The position numbers and the translations under genes are program-made. 64,000 nt of DNA from PALSA-894 sp034669145 (GTDB taxonomy: Bacteria > Pseudomonadota > Alphaproteobacteria > Rhizobiales > Xanthobacteraceae), in contig JAXDNY010000174.1 of the NCBI GenBank assembly GCA_034669145.1, forward strand, positions 30,670-94,669, given 5' to 3'. The notes under the pieces were generated by a model. The model ran no database searches. It had not been told where the DNA came from and saw nothing but the letters and a program-made list of their open reading frames with translations. The first letter of the stretch is position 1; each line of letters starts with the position of its first letter. Below, piece by piece: positions 50,934-59,906 of this stretch.

Positions 50934-51755
50934 CTACGACCCCTTCTTCGAATACTGCTCGTTCATCTTCTTGAGGAACGCCGACGCAGGGATATTCCAC
51001 TTCTTCTCCAGCTCGATCATCTTGCCGTTGCGATGCATTTCCTCGACTGTGGCGGCCATGAACTTGCCCCACGCGGCGTCGCGCTCGGGCAGCGGGACGG
51101 CGAGCCCCCACGGCTCTTCCATGATGGTCGGCAGCGTCATTTCGAAGCCGGCCCACTTCGGGTCCGCCAGGCGCTCCGCGAAGGCCGTGTCGTCGTAAAC
51201 CCAGCCGACGCAGTTGCCCTGCTGCAGCGCGACCTCGGCCTCGGTCTGGCCCTTGAACGCCACGAAGTCCGCGCCGTATTTCTCGGCCACCGGTTTGTTG
51301 TACCAGGCGCCCTGGATGCCGCAGACCTTCTGGTCCTTGAGCTGCTCCCAGGTCTTCAGGTTCGCCTTCTTGTTGGCGAGCACGTTGACGCCGGAGGCGT
51401 AATAGAGCGGCTCGATGATGCCGACGAGCTGCCGGCGGTCCGGCTTGTCGTTCATGGTGGCGATCATCAGGTCGATCTTGCCCTGCTGTAGGAACTGCAT
51501 GCGGTTCGACGAAACCACCGGCTCGAGCTCGAGCTTCACGCCGAGCTTGTCGGCGACGTACTTTGCGATGTCCGGCTCGAAGCCGACGATCGCGCCGGAC
51601 GGATCGCGGAAGCCGAACGGCTTGTAGTCGGCCTTGCTGCCGACGACGAGCACGCCGCGCTGCTTGATTTTCTCGAGCGTCTGGGCGGCGGCGGGCGCGG
51701 CCGCAAGCGCTAAGGCCATCGCCGTGGCGGCCGCGGTCAGAAGCAGTTTGTGCAT
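50934..51755 (-). CDS. Polar amino acid ABC transporter substrate-binding protein
   Basis: 273 residues with a signal peptide (MHKLLLTAAATAMALALAAA ending PAAAQ). SBP_bac_3 features: RGVLVVGSKADYKPFGFRDP, then GFEPDIAKYVADKLGVKLEL, QQGKIDLMIATMNDKPDR and NPASAF-like end. First gene of the operon with two permeases and an ATPase. The ligand is probably a polar or acidic amino acid, not determinable from sequence. Confidence 0.92.
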   Translation of the reverse strand: MHKLLLTAAATAMALALAAAPAAAQTLEKIKQRGVLVVGSKADYKPFGFRDPSGAIVGFEPDIAKYVADKLGVKLELEPVVSSNRMQFLQQGKIDLMIATMNDKPDRRQLVGIIEPLYYASGVNVLANKKANLKTWEQLKDQKVCGIQGAWYNKPVAEKYGADFVAFKGQTEAEVALQQGNCVGWVYDDTAFAERLADPKWAGFEMTLPTIMEEPWGLAVPLPERDAAWGKFMAATVEEMHRNGKMIELEKKWNIPASAFLKKMNEQYSKKGS

Positions 51756-51858
51756 GGAAGTCCTCTCAGGTTTCTAAGGCTGGCGGAAAGCCTAGCCGAG
51801 ATGCAGGGGGCGTGCCAGCCACCGGCCCGCATCCTGAGGTGGCGACCGACACACCGAA

Positions 51859-51963
51859 CCTCATCCTGAGGTGCGAGCGCAGCGAGCCTCGAAGGATGGC
51901 GGCAAACTCCGTGCTTCGGGCCATCCTTCGAGGGCCGCCTTCGGCGGCCGCCTCAGGATGAGG
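51859..51963. repeat. Intergenic palindromic repeat, CCTCATCCTGAGG type
   Basis: CCTCATCCTGAGG (51859-51871) and CCTCAGGATGAGG (51951-51963) bound an element with internal GCCTCGAAGGATGG and CCATCCTTCGAGG arms. A second member is at 58998-59100; a partial copy begins at about 51831. Confidence 0.8.
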
Positions 51964-51968
51964 GCTGA

Positions 51969-52754
51969 TTATGTCTCCAGCGCACGCACCTGCTTCGCCT
52001 GTTCGGTCGCGGCACCAAGCAGGAAACCGAGATCGGTTCCGGTCGAAACGTAGCGCGCGCCCATCTTGACGAATTCGGCGGTGAGCTTCGGACGTGACGC
52101 CAGCCCGCCGACGCCGACATGCTTGCCGTATTTCTTCGCCGCAGCGATCGCGCGCGCATAGGCGTCGCGCACCTTCGGGCTCTCGTAGTCCCCCGGGATG
52201 CCCATGTCGGCGGTGAGATCGTTGGTGCCGAACAGTGCCATATCGACGCCCTCGACGGCGAAAATCTCCTCGGCGCGGTCGATCGCCTCGGCGCTTTCGA
52301 ACTGCACGATCACCATCGTGGCGTCGTTGACCGCCCTGTAGAGTTCGCGCGTCGGCACCGTGCGGTACTGGAGCTGCGCAATCACGCTGGCAAAGCCGCG
52401 CTCGCCCTGCGGCGGGTATTTCGCGGCGCGCACGATGTCGCGCGCTTGGGCTCCGGTGCGCACATCCGGCGCGATGATGCCGAGCGCGCCGCCGTCGAGC
52501 ACGCGCTGGATCAGCTCGATCTGGGCGACGCGCACCAGCGGCGCAATCCCGCAGGTCAGTGCCGCACAGCAGATCTGGCTTGTGGTCTCCAGCGAGAGCG
52601 AGGAATGCTCTAGATCGATATAGAGCGAATCGAAGCCCGCGGTCGCGGCCACCTGCGCGATTTCGACCGAGCGCGAGAGCCGGACCGTCATCGAGGACGC
52701 GACCTCGCCGCGCGCGAGGCGCTCTTTCAAACTGTTGCGAACGGTTTCGCTCAT
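51969..52754 (-). CDS. HpcH/HpaI aldolase family protein
   Basis: 261 residues from the ATG at 52754 (overlapping the upstream stop). The class II aldolase/citrate-lyase fold is shown by FDSLYIDLEHSSLSL, APLVRVAQIELIQRVLDGGA, KYPPQGERGFAS, VIVQFESAEAI (metal glutamate) and DMALFGTNDLTADMG. Such enzymes cleave 2-keto-4-hydroxy acids to pyruvate or glyoxylate plus an aldehyde. Translationally coupled to a metallo-hydrolase and a GST gene. Confidence 0.88.
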   Translation of the reverse strand: MSETVRNSLKERLARGEVASSMTVRLSRSVEIAQVAATAGFDSLYIDLEHSSLSLETTSQICCAALTCGIAPLVRVAQIELIQRVLDGGALGIIAPDVRTGAQARDIVRAAKYPPQGERGFASVIAQLQYRTVPTRELYRAVNDATMVIVQFESAEAIDRAEEIFAVEGVDMALFGTNDLTADMGIPGDYESPKVRDAYARAIAAAKKYGKHVGVGGLASRPKLTAEFVKMGARYVSTGTDLGFLLGAATEQAKQVRALET

Positions 52755-53644
52755 GTGGCGGGCTCGAACGCATAGCCGTCGCCCTGGCGGCGCACATAGC
52801 CGCAGTAGGGTGCGCCCAGATGCATCGGCATGATCAGCGCACCGCGCTCGGCGGCGCGCCGGAGTACGGCGGCGCGGGACTCGAACGCCTTGTCGGGCCA
52901 CAGGCAATAACGGTCATTCCAGTCCGGCCGCACGATCTGGATCGCATTGTGCATCACGTCGGCGGTGAAGATGCCTTCCTCAGCCTGAGAGCGCAGGCGG
53001 AACGACAGCATGCCGGGCGCGTGGCCCGGCACCGGCTCAGGCGTCAGGCAACCCGCCACGTCCGATTTGCCGTCCATGAAGTCCGCGAGTCCGGCATCAA
53101 GGATCGGCAGCACGCTGTCGGCGAACGAACACTGGTTCACCTGGGTGTCGCCCTTGTCATACTCGCTCTTCCAGTAATCGAACTCGTCTTTCGGAACGAG
53201 GTATCGCGCCTTCGGAAACGCCGGCACCCACTTGCCGTCTTTCTCGACCGTGTTCCAGCCGACGTGATCGGTGTGCAAGTGCGTCATCACCACATGCGTC
53301 ACCTGCTCCGGGCCGGCGCCGGCCGCCTCCAGCCACGGCATCACCAGCGTGTTGAGCTGGTCCATCCGCGCCGCCGCGGCGCGCGGCTTGCGATTGCCGA
53401 CGCCGGTGTCGATCACGATCGTGTTGCCGCCCGCATGCAGCACCCAGAGCTGGATCGTAACGATCAGCCGGTCCATGTGCGGCACGTAGTGGTTCGGCGC
53501 GAGCCAGTGCGCGTTCGCCTTCAGCACCGCATCGCGCTCGGCCTTCGGCACCGCCGGATAGAGAAACTCCGGCGCATGCGTCGGGCCGGAATACTCGATC
53601 ACGCCGGTGATACGGGCGTCGCCGATGCGGTGGTGATGGATCAC
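52751..53644 (-). CDS. MBL-fold metallo-hydrolase
   Basis: 297 residues. The metal site is THLHTDHVGW (residues about 121-130), with further ligands in PGHAPGMLSFRL, TADVMHN and MPMHLGAP. Resembles the lactonase and glyoxalase-II-like side of the metallo-beta-lactamase superfamily. Overlaps the GST gene (53641) and the aldolase gene (52751) by four bases, so the three proteins are made together. Confidence 0.88.
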   Translation of the reverse strand: MIHHHRIGDARITGVIEYSGPTHAPEFLYPAVPKAERDAVLKANAHWLAPNHYVPHMDRLIVTIQLWVLHAGGNTIVIDTGVGNRKPRAAAARMDQLNTLVMPWLEAAGAGPEQVTHVVMTHLHTDHVGWNTVEKDGKWVPAFPKARYLVPKDEFDYWKSEYDKGDTQVNQCSFADSVLPILDAGLADFMDGKSDVAGCLTPEPVPGHAPGMLSFRLRSQAEEGIFTADVMHNAIQIVRPDWNDRYCLWPDKAFESRAAVLRRAAERGALIMPMHLGAPYCGYVRRQGDGYAFEPAT

Positions 53645-54267
53645 GGCTCATCCACCGGCTCGGTCGCTTTCACCGAGGGCCGCGCCGAGAACGTCTCGTA
53701 CCATTTCGTCAGGCGCGGATGGCCGTTGCGCCACGCAAGCTCGGGAAAACGGAAATCGATGTAGCCGAGCGCAACCCCGATCGCGATGTGGCCGATCGAG
53801 AACGTCGATTGGCCGAGCGCCTCGGCCTCCTCCTCCAGCATGTCGACCGAGACATTCGTCTTCAGCTTCCACGCCTGCATGTGCTTGATCGACTGGGTGG
53901 CCGGCGGGCGCAGCACCTCGCCGCGCCACATCAGCATGGTGTCGAGCATGCCGTCGCCGAGCGCATGGCGGCGCAGCGCGACGAGCCGCGCCGGATATGT
54001 CTCGGGGAACAGCTTCTTGGCTCCATGCACCGAGTCAAAATATTCACAGATCACGACCGAGTCGTAGATCGCGGTGCCGTCGGCCAACCGCAAGGTCGGC
54101 AGCCGGCTCTGCGGATTTTCCTTCATCAGCTCGACGTTCGGCTCGGCGGCCGCGACCACGGTGCGGACGGTCTCGATCCGGTCCGCGATGCCGGTCTCAT
54201 GCGCGGTGATCAGCACCTTGCGCACATAAGGCGAGCGCGGCGACCAATGCAGCAGCATGTCCTTCAT
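53641..54267 (-). CDS. Glutathione S-transferase family protein
   Basis: 208 residues from the ATG at 54267 (GAGGGAAC upstream). Thioredoxin-like N-domain (LHWSPRSPYVRKVLITAHET, with the active-site Ser/Pro region and SRLPTLRLADGTAIYDSVVI) and helical C-domain (IGHIAIGVALGYIDFRFPEL). First gene of the operon with the metallo-hydrolase and aldolase. The real substrate is unknown. Confidence 0.9.
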   Translation of the reverse strand: MKDMLLHWSPRSPYVRKVLITAHETGIADRIETVRTVVAAAEPNVELMKENPQSRLPTLRLADGTAIYDSVVICEYFDSVHGAKKLFPETYPARLVALRRHALGDGMLDTMLMWRGEVLRPPATQSIKHMQAWKLKTNVSVDMLEEEAEALGQSTFSIGHIAIGVALGYIDFRFPELAWRNGHPRLTKWYETFSARPSVKATEPVDEP

Positions 54268-54395
54268 GGCGTTCCCTCGTCCCCGGCGCGAGCTTGGCAC
54301 CGATCCCGCCGGGCGCAAAGTCATGGCACATCGGCGCATTCGTCATGGCCCGCCGGAGCATGCGATGCTAGACATCGAGAAAACACGGGGGCGGA

Positions 54396-55058
54396 ATGCC
54401 GATCGACAAGCGCGTCAGTCTTAGCGAGGCACTCGAGGGTGTCTCGGACGGAGCGACGGTTTTCATCACGGGCTTCGGCGGCGCGGGCTTTCCCAACAAG
54501 CTCATTCGCGCGTTGCGCGAGCGCGGACCGAAAGACCTCACGCTGGTCGTCAATTCGGCGACCCACCGCTATTCGCTCACCCACGAGCTGATCGCCAACG
54601 ATCAGGTGCGCAAGGTCATCTGCACGGCGGCGCGCGGGCACGACAAGGAGCCCTCGCCGTTCGAGACGCGCTGGATGGCGGGCAAGATCGAACTGGAAAT
54701 GGTGCCGCAGGGCTCGTTCACCGAGCGCATCCGCGCCGGGGGCGCGGGCATTCCGGCCTTCTACACGCCGGTCGGGTTCGGCACCGAGCTCACCAAGGGC
54801 AAGGAAGTGCGCCGCTTCGGCGACCGCGACTACGTGATGGAGGAGGCGATCAGCGGCGACCTCGCGCTGGTGCGTGCCGACACCGCGGACCGCACCGGCA
54901 ATCTCGCGTTCAACTACGCGCAGATGAATTTCGGCCCCGTGATGGCGAGCGCCGCCAAGCTCGCGGTCGCGGAGGTGCGCACCGTGACGGACGAGCCGCT
55001 GCCGCGCGAGCGCATCCAGCTTCCCGGCATCTATGTCGACCGCGTGGTGGCCGTATGA
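54396..55058 (+). CDS. CoA-transferase subunit A
   Basis: 220 residues of the CoA transferase family I alpha type: VSDGATVFITGFGGAGFPNK (CoA-binding loop), EMVPQGSFTERIRAGGAGIP, AFYTPVGFGTELTKGKEVRR. Overlaps subunit B by four bases. Transfers CoA between acyl groups (3-oxoadipate:succinyl-CoA or related). The preceding 128 bases hold the divergent promoters with the GST operon. Confidence 0.9.
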   Translation: MPIDKRVSLSEALEGVSDGATVFITGFGGAGFPNKLIRALRERGPKDLTLVVNSATHRYSLTHELIANDQVRKVICTAARGHDKEPSPFETRWMAGKIELEMVPQGSFTERIRAGGAGIPAFYTPVGFGTELTKGKEVRRFGDRDYVMEEAISGDLALVRADTADRTGNLAFNYAQMNFGPVMASAAKLAVAEVRTVTDEPLPRERIQLPGIYVDRVVAV

Positions 55059-55735
55059 GCGCGCTCAATCGCCTGCAGATCACCTGGCGCGCCGCGCAGG
55101 ACATCGAGGACCACCAGGTGGTCAATCTCGGCATCGGCCTGCCGGTGCACTGCTCGGACTACCTGCGGCCGGAGGTCGACGTGGTCCTCCAGTCGGAGAA
55201 CGGCGTGATCGGCGTCGGCCCGCTCGCAGCCCCCGACAAGGCCGATACCGATCTGGTCGATGCCGGCTCGCGGCGTATCACGCTGCGGCCCGGCGCCTCG
55301 ATCGTCGACTCGTCGTGGTCGTTCGCGATGATCCGCGGCGGGCATATCGACGTGACGATCCTCGGCGCATTCGAGGTGGCGGCGAACGGCGATCTCGCCA
55401 ACTGGGACATGCGCGTGCCCAATCGCGGCCCGCTGGTCGGCGGCGCGATGGACCTGGCGGCGTGCGCGCGCGAGGTGCGCGTGATCATGGAGCACGTCAC
55501 GCGCAAGGGCGCGCCCCGGCTGTTGGAGACGTGCGCGCTACCGCTCACCGCCGTGCGCTGCGTTTCCCGCGTGTACACGGACCTGGCGGTGGTCGACGTG
55601 ACGCCGCAGGGCTTCGTCGTCGCCGAGATGGTCGAGATGAGCCGCGAGGAGTTGCAGGCAAAGACCGGCGCGCCGCTGACGTTCGCGGCGGACTGCAAAA
55701 CGCTCACGGCGCCAGCGATTGCGGACCCGTCATGA
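55055..55735 (+). CDS. CoA-transferase subunit B
   Basis: 226 residues. VNLGIGLPVHCSDYL, then the catalytic glutamate in LQSENGVIGVGP, GGHIDVTILGAFEVAANGDL and NRGPLVGGAMDLA match subunit B. Glu in SENG forms the thioester with CoA. With subunit A it forms the heteromer. Its stop overlaps the alpha/beta-hydrolase start (ATGA). Confidence 0.9.
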   Translation: MSALNRLQITWRAAQDIEDHQVVNLGIGLPVHCSDYLRPEVDVVLQSENGVIGVGPLAAPDKADTDLVDAGSRRITLRPGASIVDSSWSFAMIRGGHIDVTILGAFEVAANGDLANWDMRVPNRGPLVGGAMDLAACAREVRVIMEHVTRKGAPRLLETCALPLTAVRCVSRVYTDLAVVDVTPQGFVVAEMVEMSREELQAKTGAPLTFAADCKTLTAPAIADPS

Positions 55736-56520
55736 ACTTCATCGAGGCGAACGGCGTTTCGCTGCGTTACGCCGTCGAGGGCGTAGGCCCGCCCGTCGTG
55801 CTGATCCACGAAATGGGCGGCACGATGGAAAGCTGGGGGCTCGTTGCGCCGATCCTCGCGGGAAAGCGGCGCGTCGTGCGCTACGACACGCGCGGCGCGG
55901 GGTTTTCGGAGAAAATCCGCGGCCCGCTGACGATCGACACGATGACCGGCGACCTGATCGCCCTGCTCGACGGACTTGGCATCACCGAGAAGGTCGCGCT
56001 CGCCGGAACGGCGGTCGGCGGGGCCATCGCGCTGCATACGGCGTTTCGCTTCCCGGAGCGGATCGCCGCGGTTGCGGTGACCAGCCCGGCGACATTCCTG
56101 CCGCCCGAAAACCGCGCCGCGACGCTTGCGCGCGTCGACGAATTCGAACGCAACGGCGTGCGCGTCGCCTTCGAGGCGACCGCCGCCAACGGCTATCCGG
56201 AGGAATTGCGCGGCGACTTGCCGCGCTTTGCGGCCTGGCGTGCGCGCTGGCTCGCCAACGATCCGGCAAGTTTCGCCGCCGTCTACCGCATGCTGTCCAA
56301 CACCGACCTCACGCCGGAGCTTGCCTCGATCAAGTGTCCGGTGCTGGTGATCGGCGGCGAGTTCGACCGCGGGCGCCCGCCTTCTCGGGTGGAGCCGATC
56401 GCAACGGCCATTCCCGGCGCGAAGTTCAAGGTGCTGCGCACCGGGCACTATGCGGGCTGGCAGACGCCGGAACTGGTCGCGACGGAGATCGGTGCGTTCC
56501 TGGATGAGGTTGGCGCGTAA
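55732..56520 (+). CDS. Alpha/beta-hydrolase fold protein with Ala at the nucleophile position
   Basis: 262 residues. Fold: oxyanion HEMGGTMESWGLVAPIL, then RYDTRGAGFSEKI, the elbow LAGTAVGGAIAL, late VLVIGGEFDRGRPP (acid) and TGHYAGWQTPE (His). Overall like 3-oxoadipate enol-lactonase (PcaD), which fits the CoA-transferase neighbours, but the usual G-x-S-x-G reads G-T-A-V-G, with GCG where Ser is expected. It may have lost hydrolase activity or use different chemistry. Confidence 0.85.
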   Translation: MNFIEANGVSLRYAVEGVGPPVVLIHEMGGTMESWGLVAPILAGKRRVVRYDTRGAGFSEKIRGPLTIDTMTGDLIALLDGLGITEKVALAGTAVGGAIALHTAFRFPERIAAVAVTSPATFLPPENRAATLARVDEFERNGVRVAFEATAANGYPEELRGDLPRFAAWRARWLANDPASFAAVYRMLSNTDLTPELASIKCPVLVIGGEFDRGRPPSRVEPIATAIPGAKFKVLRTGHYAGWQTPELVATEIGAFLDEVGA

Positions 56521-57675
56521 TTACAGCGTCGCCGCCGTCCCCAAAATCACGGTCGCCTGCGCGGAGAGCACGCCGCCATTGCCGTGCACCATCGCGGTGT
56601 CGTGCTTTTTCACCTGCCGCGCGCCACACTCGCCGCGCAGCTGGCGCACGCCCTCGATCAGGATCAGCAGGCCGTACATGCCCGGATGGCAATACGACAG
56701 CCCGCCGCCATTGGTGTTCACCGGCAAACCACCACCCGGCGCAATGTTTCCACCCGACACGAACGTCCCGCCCTCGCCCTTCCGGCAGAAGCCGAGATCT
56801 TCGAGGAAGAGGATCGTGTTGATGGTGAAGGCATCGTAGAGCTGCACCATGTCGCAGTCTTTCGGACCGAGCTTCGCCATCTTGTAGGCGGCCTCACCGG
56901 AAGCCTTCGCGCCGGTGACCGTCAGGTCGGGCATCGACGTGATGTTCATGTGCGTGATGCCGTGGCCGCAGCCGAGCACATAGGCCGGCGCTTTCTTCAG
57001 CGATTTCGCGCGCGCGGCCGACGTCATCACGATCACGCCGCCGCCGTCGGTGACGAGGCAGCAATCGCGCACCGACAGCGGATGGCTGATCATGCGCGAT
57101 TTGAGCACGTCCGCGACCGTGAGGTCCTTCTTTTCCCACGCCACGGGATTGAGCTGCGCCCATTTGCGCGCCGCGACCGCGACTTCGGCAAGCTGCTCGC
57201 GTGTGGTGCCGTATTGATGCATGTGGCGCGAGGCCGCGAGCGCGTAGGCGCTTGAGGGAAAAAACGGATTGTACGGCGTCTCGTAGGGATTGTGCTCGCG
57301 CGCCGAGGCTTGGCGGCGGCCGACGCTACGCTGCGTCGAGCCATAGCCGATCACCGCGACGCTGCAGAGCCCGGCCTCGATCGCGGCGGCCGCCTGCGCG
57401 ACATGAAACTCGAACGACGAGCCCCCAGTCATCGACGAGCCGATGAATTTCGGGTGGATGCCGAGATACTCGATCATGCCGTTGATCGACATGCGCTGCT
57501 GCGTCATGGCGCAGAACAGCCCGTCCACGTCCTTGAGCGCAAGCCCGCAATCGGCGAGCGCGCGCTGCGTACCCTGCGCCACCAGATCCATCGGGCTCAT
57601 GCCCTCGGCGACCTGGCCGAGATCGGATTCGGCGACGCCGACGATCGCCGCCGCGCCGCGTGTCAACCCGTCCAT
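56521..57675 (-). CDS. Thiolase-like protein (SCP2 type) lacking the active-site Cys
   Basis: 384 residues of the thiolase fold (IVGVAESDLGQVAEGMSPMD, GGSSFEFHVAQAAAAIEAG, TDGGGVIVMTSAARA, then VQLYDAFTINTILFLEDLGF and GGLSYCHPGMYGL). The nucleophile region reads SSMTGGSS, with Met where Cys is normal. Members like this pair with a DUF35 OB-fold protein, encoded one base upstream here, and include retro-aldol enzymes of steroid degradation (Ltp2/DUF35). A substrate is not assigned. Confidence 0.85.
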   Translation of the reverse strand: MDGLTRGAAAIVGVAESDLGQVAEGMSPMDLVAQGTQRALADCGLALKDVDGLFCAMTQQRMSINGMIEYLGIHPKFIGSSMTGGSSFEFHVAQAAAAIEAGLCSVAVIGYGSTQRSVGRRQASAREHNPYETPYNPFFPSSAYALAASRHMHQYGTTREQLAEVAVAARKWAQLNPVAWEKKDLTVADVLKSRMISHPLSVRDCCLVTDGGGVIVMTSAARAKSLKKAPAYVLGCGHGITHMNITSMPDLTVTGAKASGEAAYKMAKLGPKDCDMVQLYDAFTINTILFLEDLGFCRKGEGGTFVSGGNIAPGGGLPVNTNGGGLSYCHPGMYGLLILIEGVRQLRGECGARQVKKHDTAMVHGNGGVLSAQATVILGTAATL

Positions 57676-58055
57676 TACGCGGCCTCCGGGGTGAACATGG
57701 GGATGGGCGGCTCATCGCCGCCCTGTTTGTGCACGCGGAACTTGACCCGCATGCCGATCTTCACGTCGTTGGGTGGAATGTCTTCCACGCGGCTCATCAG
57801 GCGGAAGCCCTCGTCGCAGTCGATCAGCGCGACGTTGAACGGCTGCCCTTCCGCCGGATGCACGACGGTGGTGGCGTAGACCGTGCCGGCGCCTTTGCTC
57901 ACGCGCCATTCGAGCCGGTCGCTGCCGGTGTATGGGCAGAGCACGCGCGGGAAAAATACCGCGCGGTTCGCCGCCGGACTGAACTGATAGGCGAGCTCGC
58001 CTTTTTCGAGGTGCGCGTTGTAGGTCGCGAGCGGCGACGTGGTGTCGTTGGGCAT
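57675..58055 (-). CDS. DUF35 OB-fold protein, partner of the thiolase-like protein
   Basis: 126 residues from the ATG at 58055 (GGGAGAAA upstream). Pattern of Zn-ribbon/OB-fold DUF35 proteins: a short N-terminal helix, FFPRVLCPYTGSDRLEWRVS, then KGAGTVYATTVVHPAEG and PPNDVKIGMRVKFRVHKQGG. Only one cysteine remains where four usually bind zinc, so the ribbon is probably metal-free. TAATG overlap with the thiolase-like start indicates a complex. Confidence 0.87.
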   Translation of the reverse strand: MPNDTTSPLATYNAHLEKGELAYQFSPAANRAVFFPRVLCPYTGSDRLEWRVSKGAGTVYATTVVHPAEGQPFNVALIDCDEGFRLMSRVEDIPPNDVKIGMRVKFRVHKQGGDEPPIPMFTPEAA

Positions 58056-58165
58056 CGGTTTTTCTCCCCTACCCAACTTGCCTTGGAGCTTCGGGACAAT
58101 CAACTGTCTCGCCAGGCATGGTGCGCATGCGCGGCCGTCCGGCTACGCTTCACGGGGGAGAAACC

Positions 58166-59008
58166 ATGCGAACGATCCTGCCGCTGCTCGTGTGTATCGC
58201 GCTCATGACGCCTGCTTTCGCGCAGGAGCGCACGCGCAGCCTTGTGACATACGACACTATCGCGATCGACCTGATCGCCGAGGGGCGCGGCCCCCTGATC
58301 GTGCTGCTGCCCTCGCGCGGGCGCGACTCGGAGGACTACGACGAGGTCGCGGCGGGGTTGGCGAAAGAAGGCTTCCGCGCGCTGCGCCCGCAGCCGCGTG
58401 GCATGCACGCGAGCAAAGGCCCACTCAAGGACATCACGCTGCACGATCTGGCGCGCGACATTGCGACCGTGATCGAGCGCGAGAATGCAGGACCGGCCGT
58501 GATCGTCGGGCACGCGTACGGCAATTGGGTCGCCCGCATGACGGCTGTGGATCACCCCAAGCTGGTGCGCGGCGTGGTGCTCGCGGCCGCGGCGGCGAAG
58601 AGATTTCCGCCGCGGCTCTCTCAATTGGTGAGCAAGAGTGCCGACGCGTCGGTGCCTGAAGCCGAGCGGCTTGCCGCCATGCAGGAGATTTTCTTCGCCT
58701 CCGGCAACGATCCGCGCATCTGGCTCAAAGGCTGGTGGGCCGAGGCGAGCGAGGCGCAGCGCGTCGCAGCCGCGAACGTGAAACAATCCGACTGGTGGGC
58801 GGCCGGCACCGTGCCGCTGTTCGACCTGCAAGCCGGCAATGATCCCTTTATGCCGGAGACCTCACGCAACGACCTGAAGAACGAGTTTCCCGATCGCGTG
58901 ACGCGTGCGGTGATCCCCAATGCCAGCCACGCGCTGCTGCCGGAGCAGCCGAAGGCGGTGGTGGAAGCGATTGCCGGCTGGGTGAGGAAGCTGAAGCCCT
59001 CATCCTGA
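58166..59008 (+). CDS. Exported alpha/beta-hydrolase fold protein with Ala at the nucleophile position
   Basis: 280 residues with a signal peptide (MRTILPLLVCIALMTPAFAQ). Hydrolase-like core: IVLLPSRGRDSEDYDEVAAG, LRPQPRGMHASKGPL, the elbow VIVGHAYGNWVAR and a C-terminal SHALLPEQP histidine. The elbow has Ala instead of Ser (G-H-A-Y-G), as in the unrelated neighbour at 55732. The last residues and stop are supplied by the intergenic palindrome at 58998. The activity is uncertain. Confidence 0.8.
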   Translation: MRTILPLLVCIALMTPAFAQERTRSLVTYDTIAIDLIAEGRGPLIVLLPSRGRDSEDYDEVAAGLAKEGFRALRPQPRGMHASKGPLKDITLHDLARDIATVIERENAGPAVIVGHAYGNWVARMTAVDHPKLVRGVVLAAAAAKRFPPRLSQLVSKSADASVPEAERLAAMQEIFFASGNDPRIWLKGWWAEASEAQRVAAANVKQSDWWAAGTVPLFDLQAGNDPFMPETSRNDLKNEFPDRVTRAVIPNASHALLPEQPKAVVEAIAGWVRKLKPSS

Positions 59009-59100
59009 GGTGCGAGCGAAGCGAGCCTCGAAGGATGGCAACAGGCGACGATCGCGGCCATCCTTCGAGACGGGCGCTGCGCGCCCTCCTCAGGATGAGG
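58998..59100. repeat. Intergenic palindromic repeat, CCTCATCCTGAGG type
   Basis: CCTCATCCTGAGG (58998-59010) and CCTCAGGATGAGG (59088-59100) with internal CGAAGGATGG/CCATCCTTCG. Same family as 51859-51963. It overlaps the 3' end of the hydrolase gene and separates convergent genes. Confidence 0.8.
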
Positions 59101-59123
59101 GTTAGTGTGTGGTGCGCGCCACG

Positions 59124-59903
59124 CTATTCCGCCACCACCGGATTGCGCAGCACCCCGATCCCCGAGATCTCGATCTCGCACACGTCGCCCGGCTTCATGT
59201 TCGACGGCACGCCGTCCGTGCCCATCCACATTACGTCGCCGGGCTCGATGGTGCAGTATCGGCTGACCTCCGAAATGTAGGTCGGCGCGTCGAAGATCAT
59301 GTTGTTGGTCTTGAACGTCTCGGTGACCTGCCCGTTCAGCCGGATCGTCGTCACCATCGCGTCAAGATCGGCGCCGGTCACGATCCACGGCCCCATCGGC
59401 TTGAACGTGTCGCAGTTCTTCGCGCGCCACAGCGTGCGGTCGTTCGCCTGCCAGCCGCGCTCACTCACATCGTTGCCGATGGTCCAGCCGAACACGTAAT
59501 TCAGCGCCTCATCCTTCGACACATTGCGGCAACGCTTGCCGAACACCGCCACCAGTTCGCCCTCGTACTGGAACTGCTCGCCGGCATCGCGCGGCTTCAC
59601 GATGTTCTCCCCGTGCGCGATCAGCGCATTGTTGGCGCGGTAGCCGATGTCGGGGCGCGGCGGATAGGACGGCGCGGTGCCGCGCTTTGCCGCCATGCGC
59701 TCGACGTGGTCGCGATAATTCACCCCGACGCAGAAGAATGTGTTCGGCATCACGGGGATTTCAAGCTTCACGGTCGCGAGCGGCGCGATCTGTCCTGTCA
59801 CCGTGTGCTGCCCCCACGGCGTACCATCGACCTTGACCACAGAGTCGTCCTGGATCAGCCCGAAGGACGTCTCGCCGTCCTTGGAAAACCGGCACCATTT
59901 CAT
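59124..59903 (-). CDS. Fumarylacetoacetate hydrolase family protein
   Basis: 259 residues. FAH-fold features: FCVGVNYRDHVERM, KPRDAGEQFQYEGELVAVFG (metal glutamates), YVFGWTIGNDVSERGWQ, KPMGPWIVTGADLD and MGTDGVPSNMKPGDVCEIEI. Family members hydrolyse or hydrate acylpyruvates and 2-oxo-dienoates in aromatic and amino acid breakdown. Immediately downstream of the hydroxylase subunits, 3 bases from the ferredoxin subunit. Confidence 0.9.
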   Translation of the reverse strand: MKWCRFSKDGETSFGLIQDDSVVKVDGTPWGQHTVTGQIAPLATVKLEIPVMPNTFFCVGVNYRDHVERMAAKRGTAPSYPPRPDIGYRANNALIAHGENIVKPRDAGEQFQYEGELVAVFGKRCRNVSKDEALNYVFGWTIGNDVSERGWQANDRTLWRAKNCDTFKPMGPWIVTGADLDAMVTTIRLNGQVTETFKTNNMIFDAPTYISEVSRYCTIEPGDVMWMGTDGVPSNMKPGDVCEIEISGIGVLRNPVVAE

Positions 59904-59906
59904 GTC

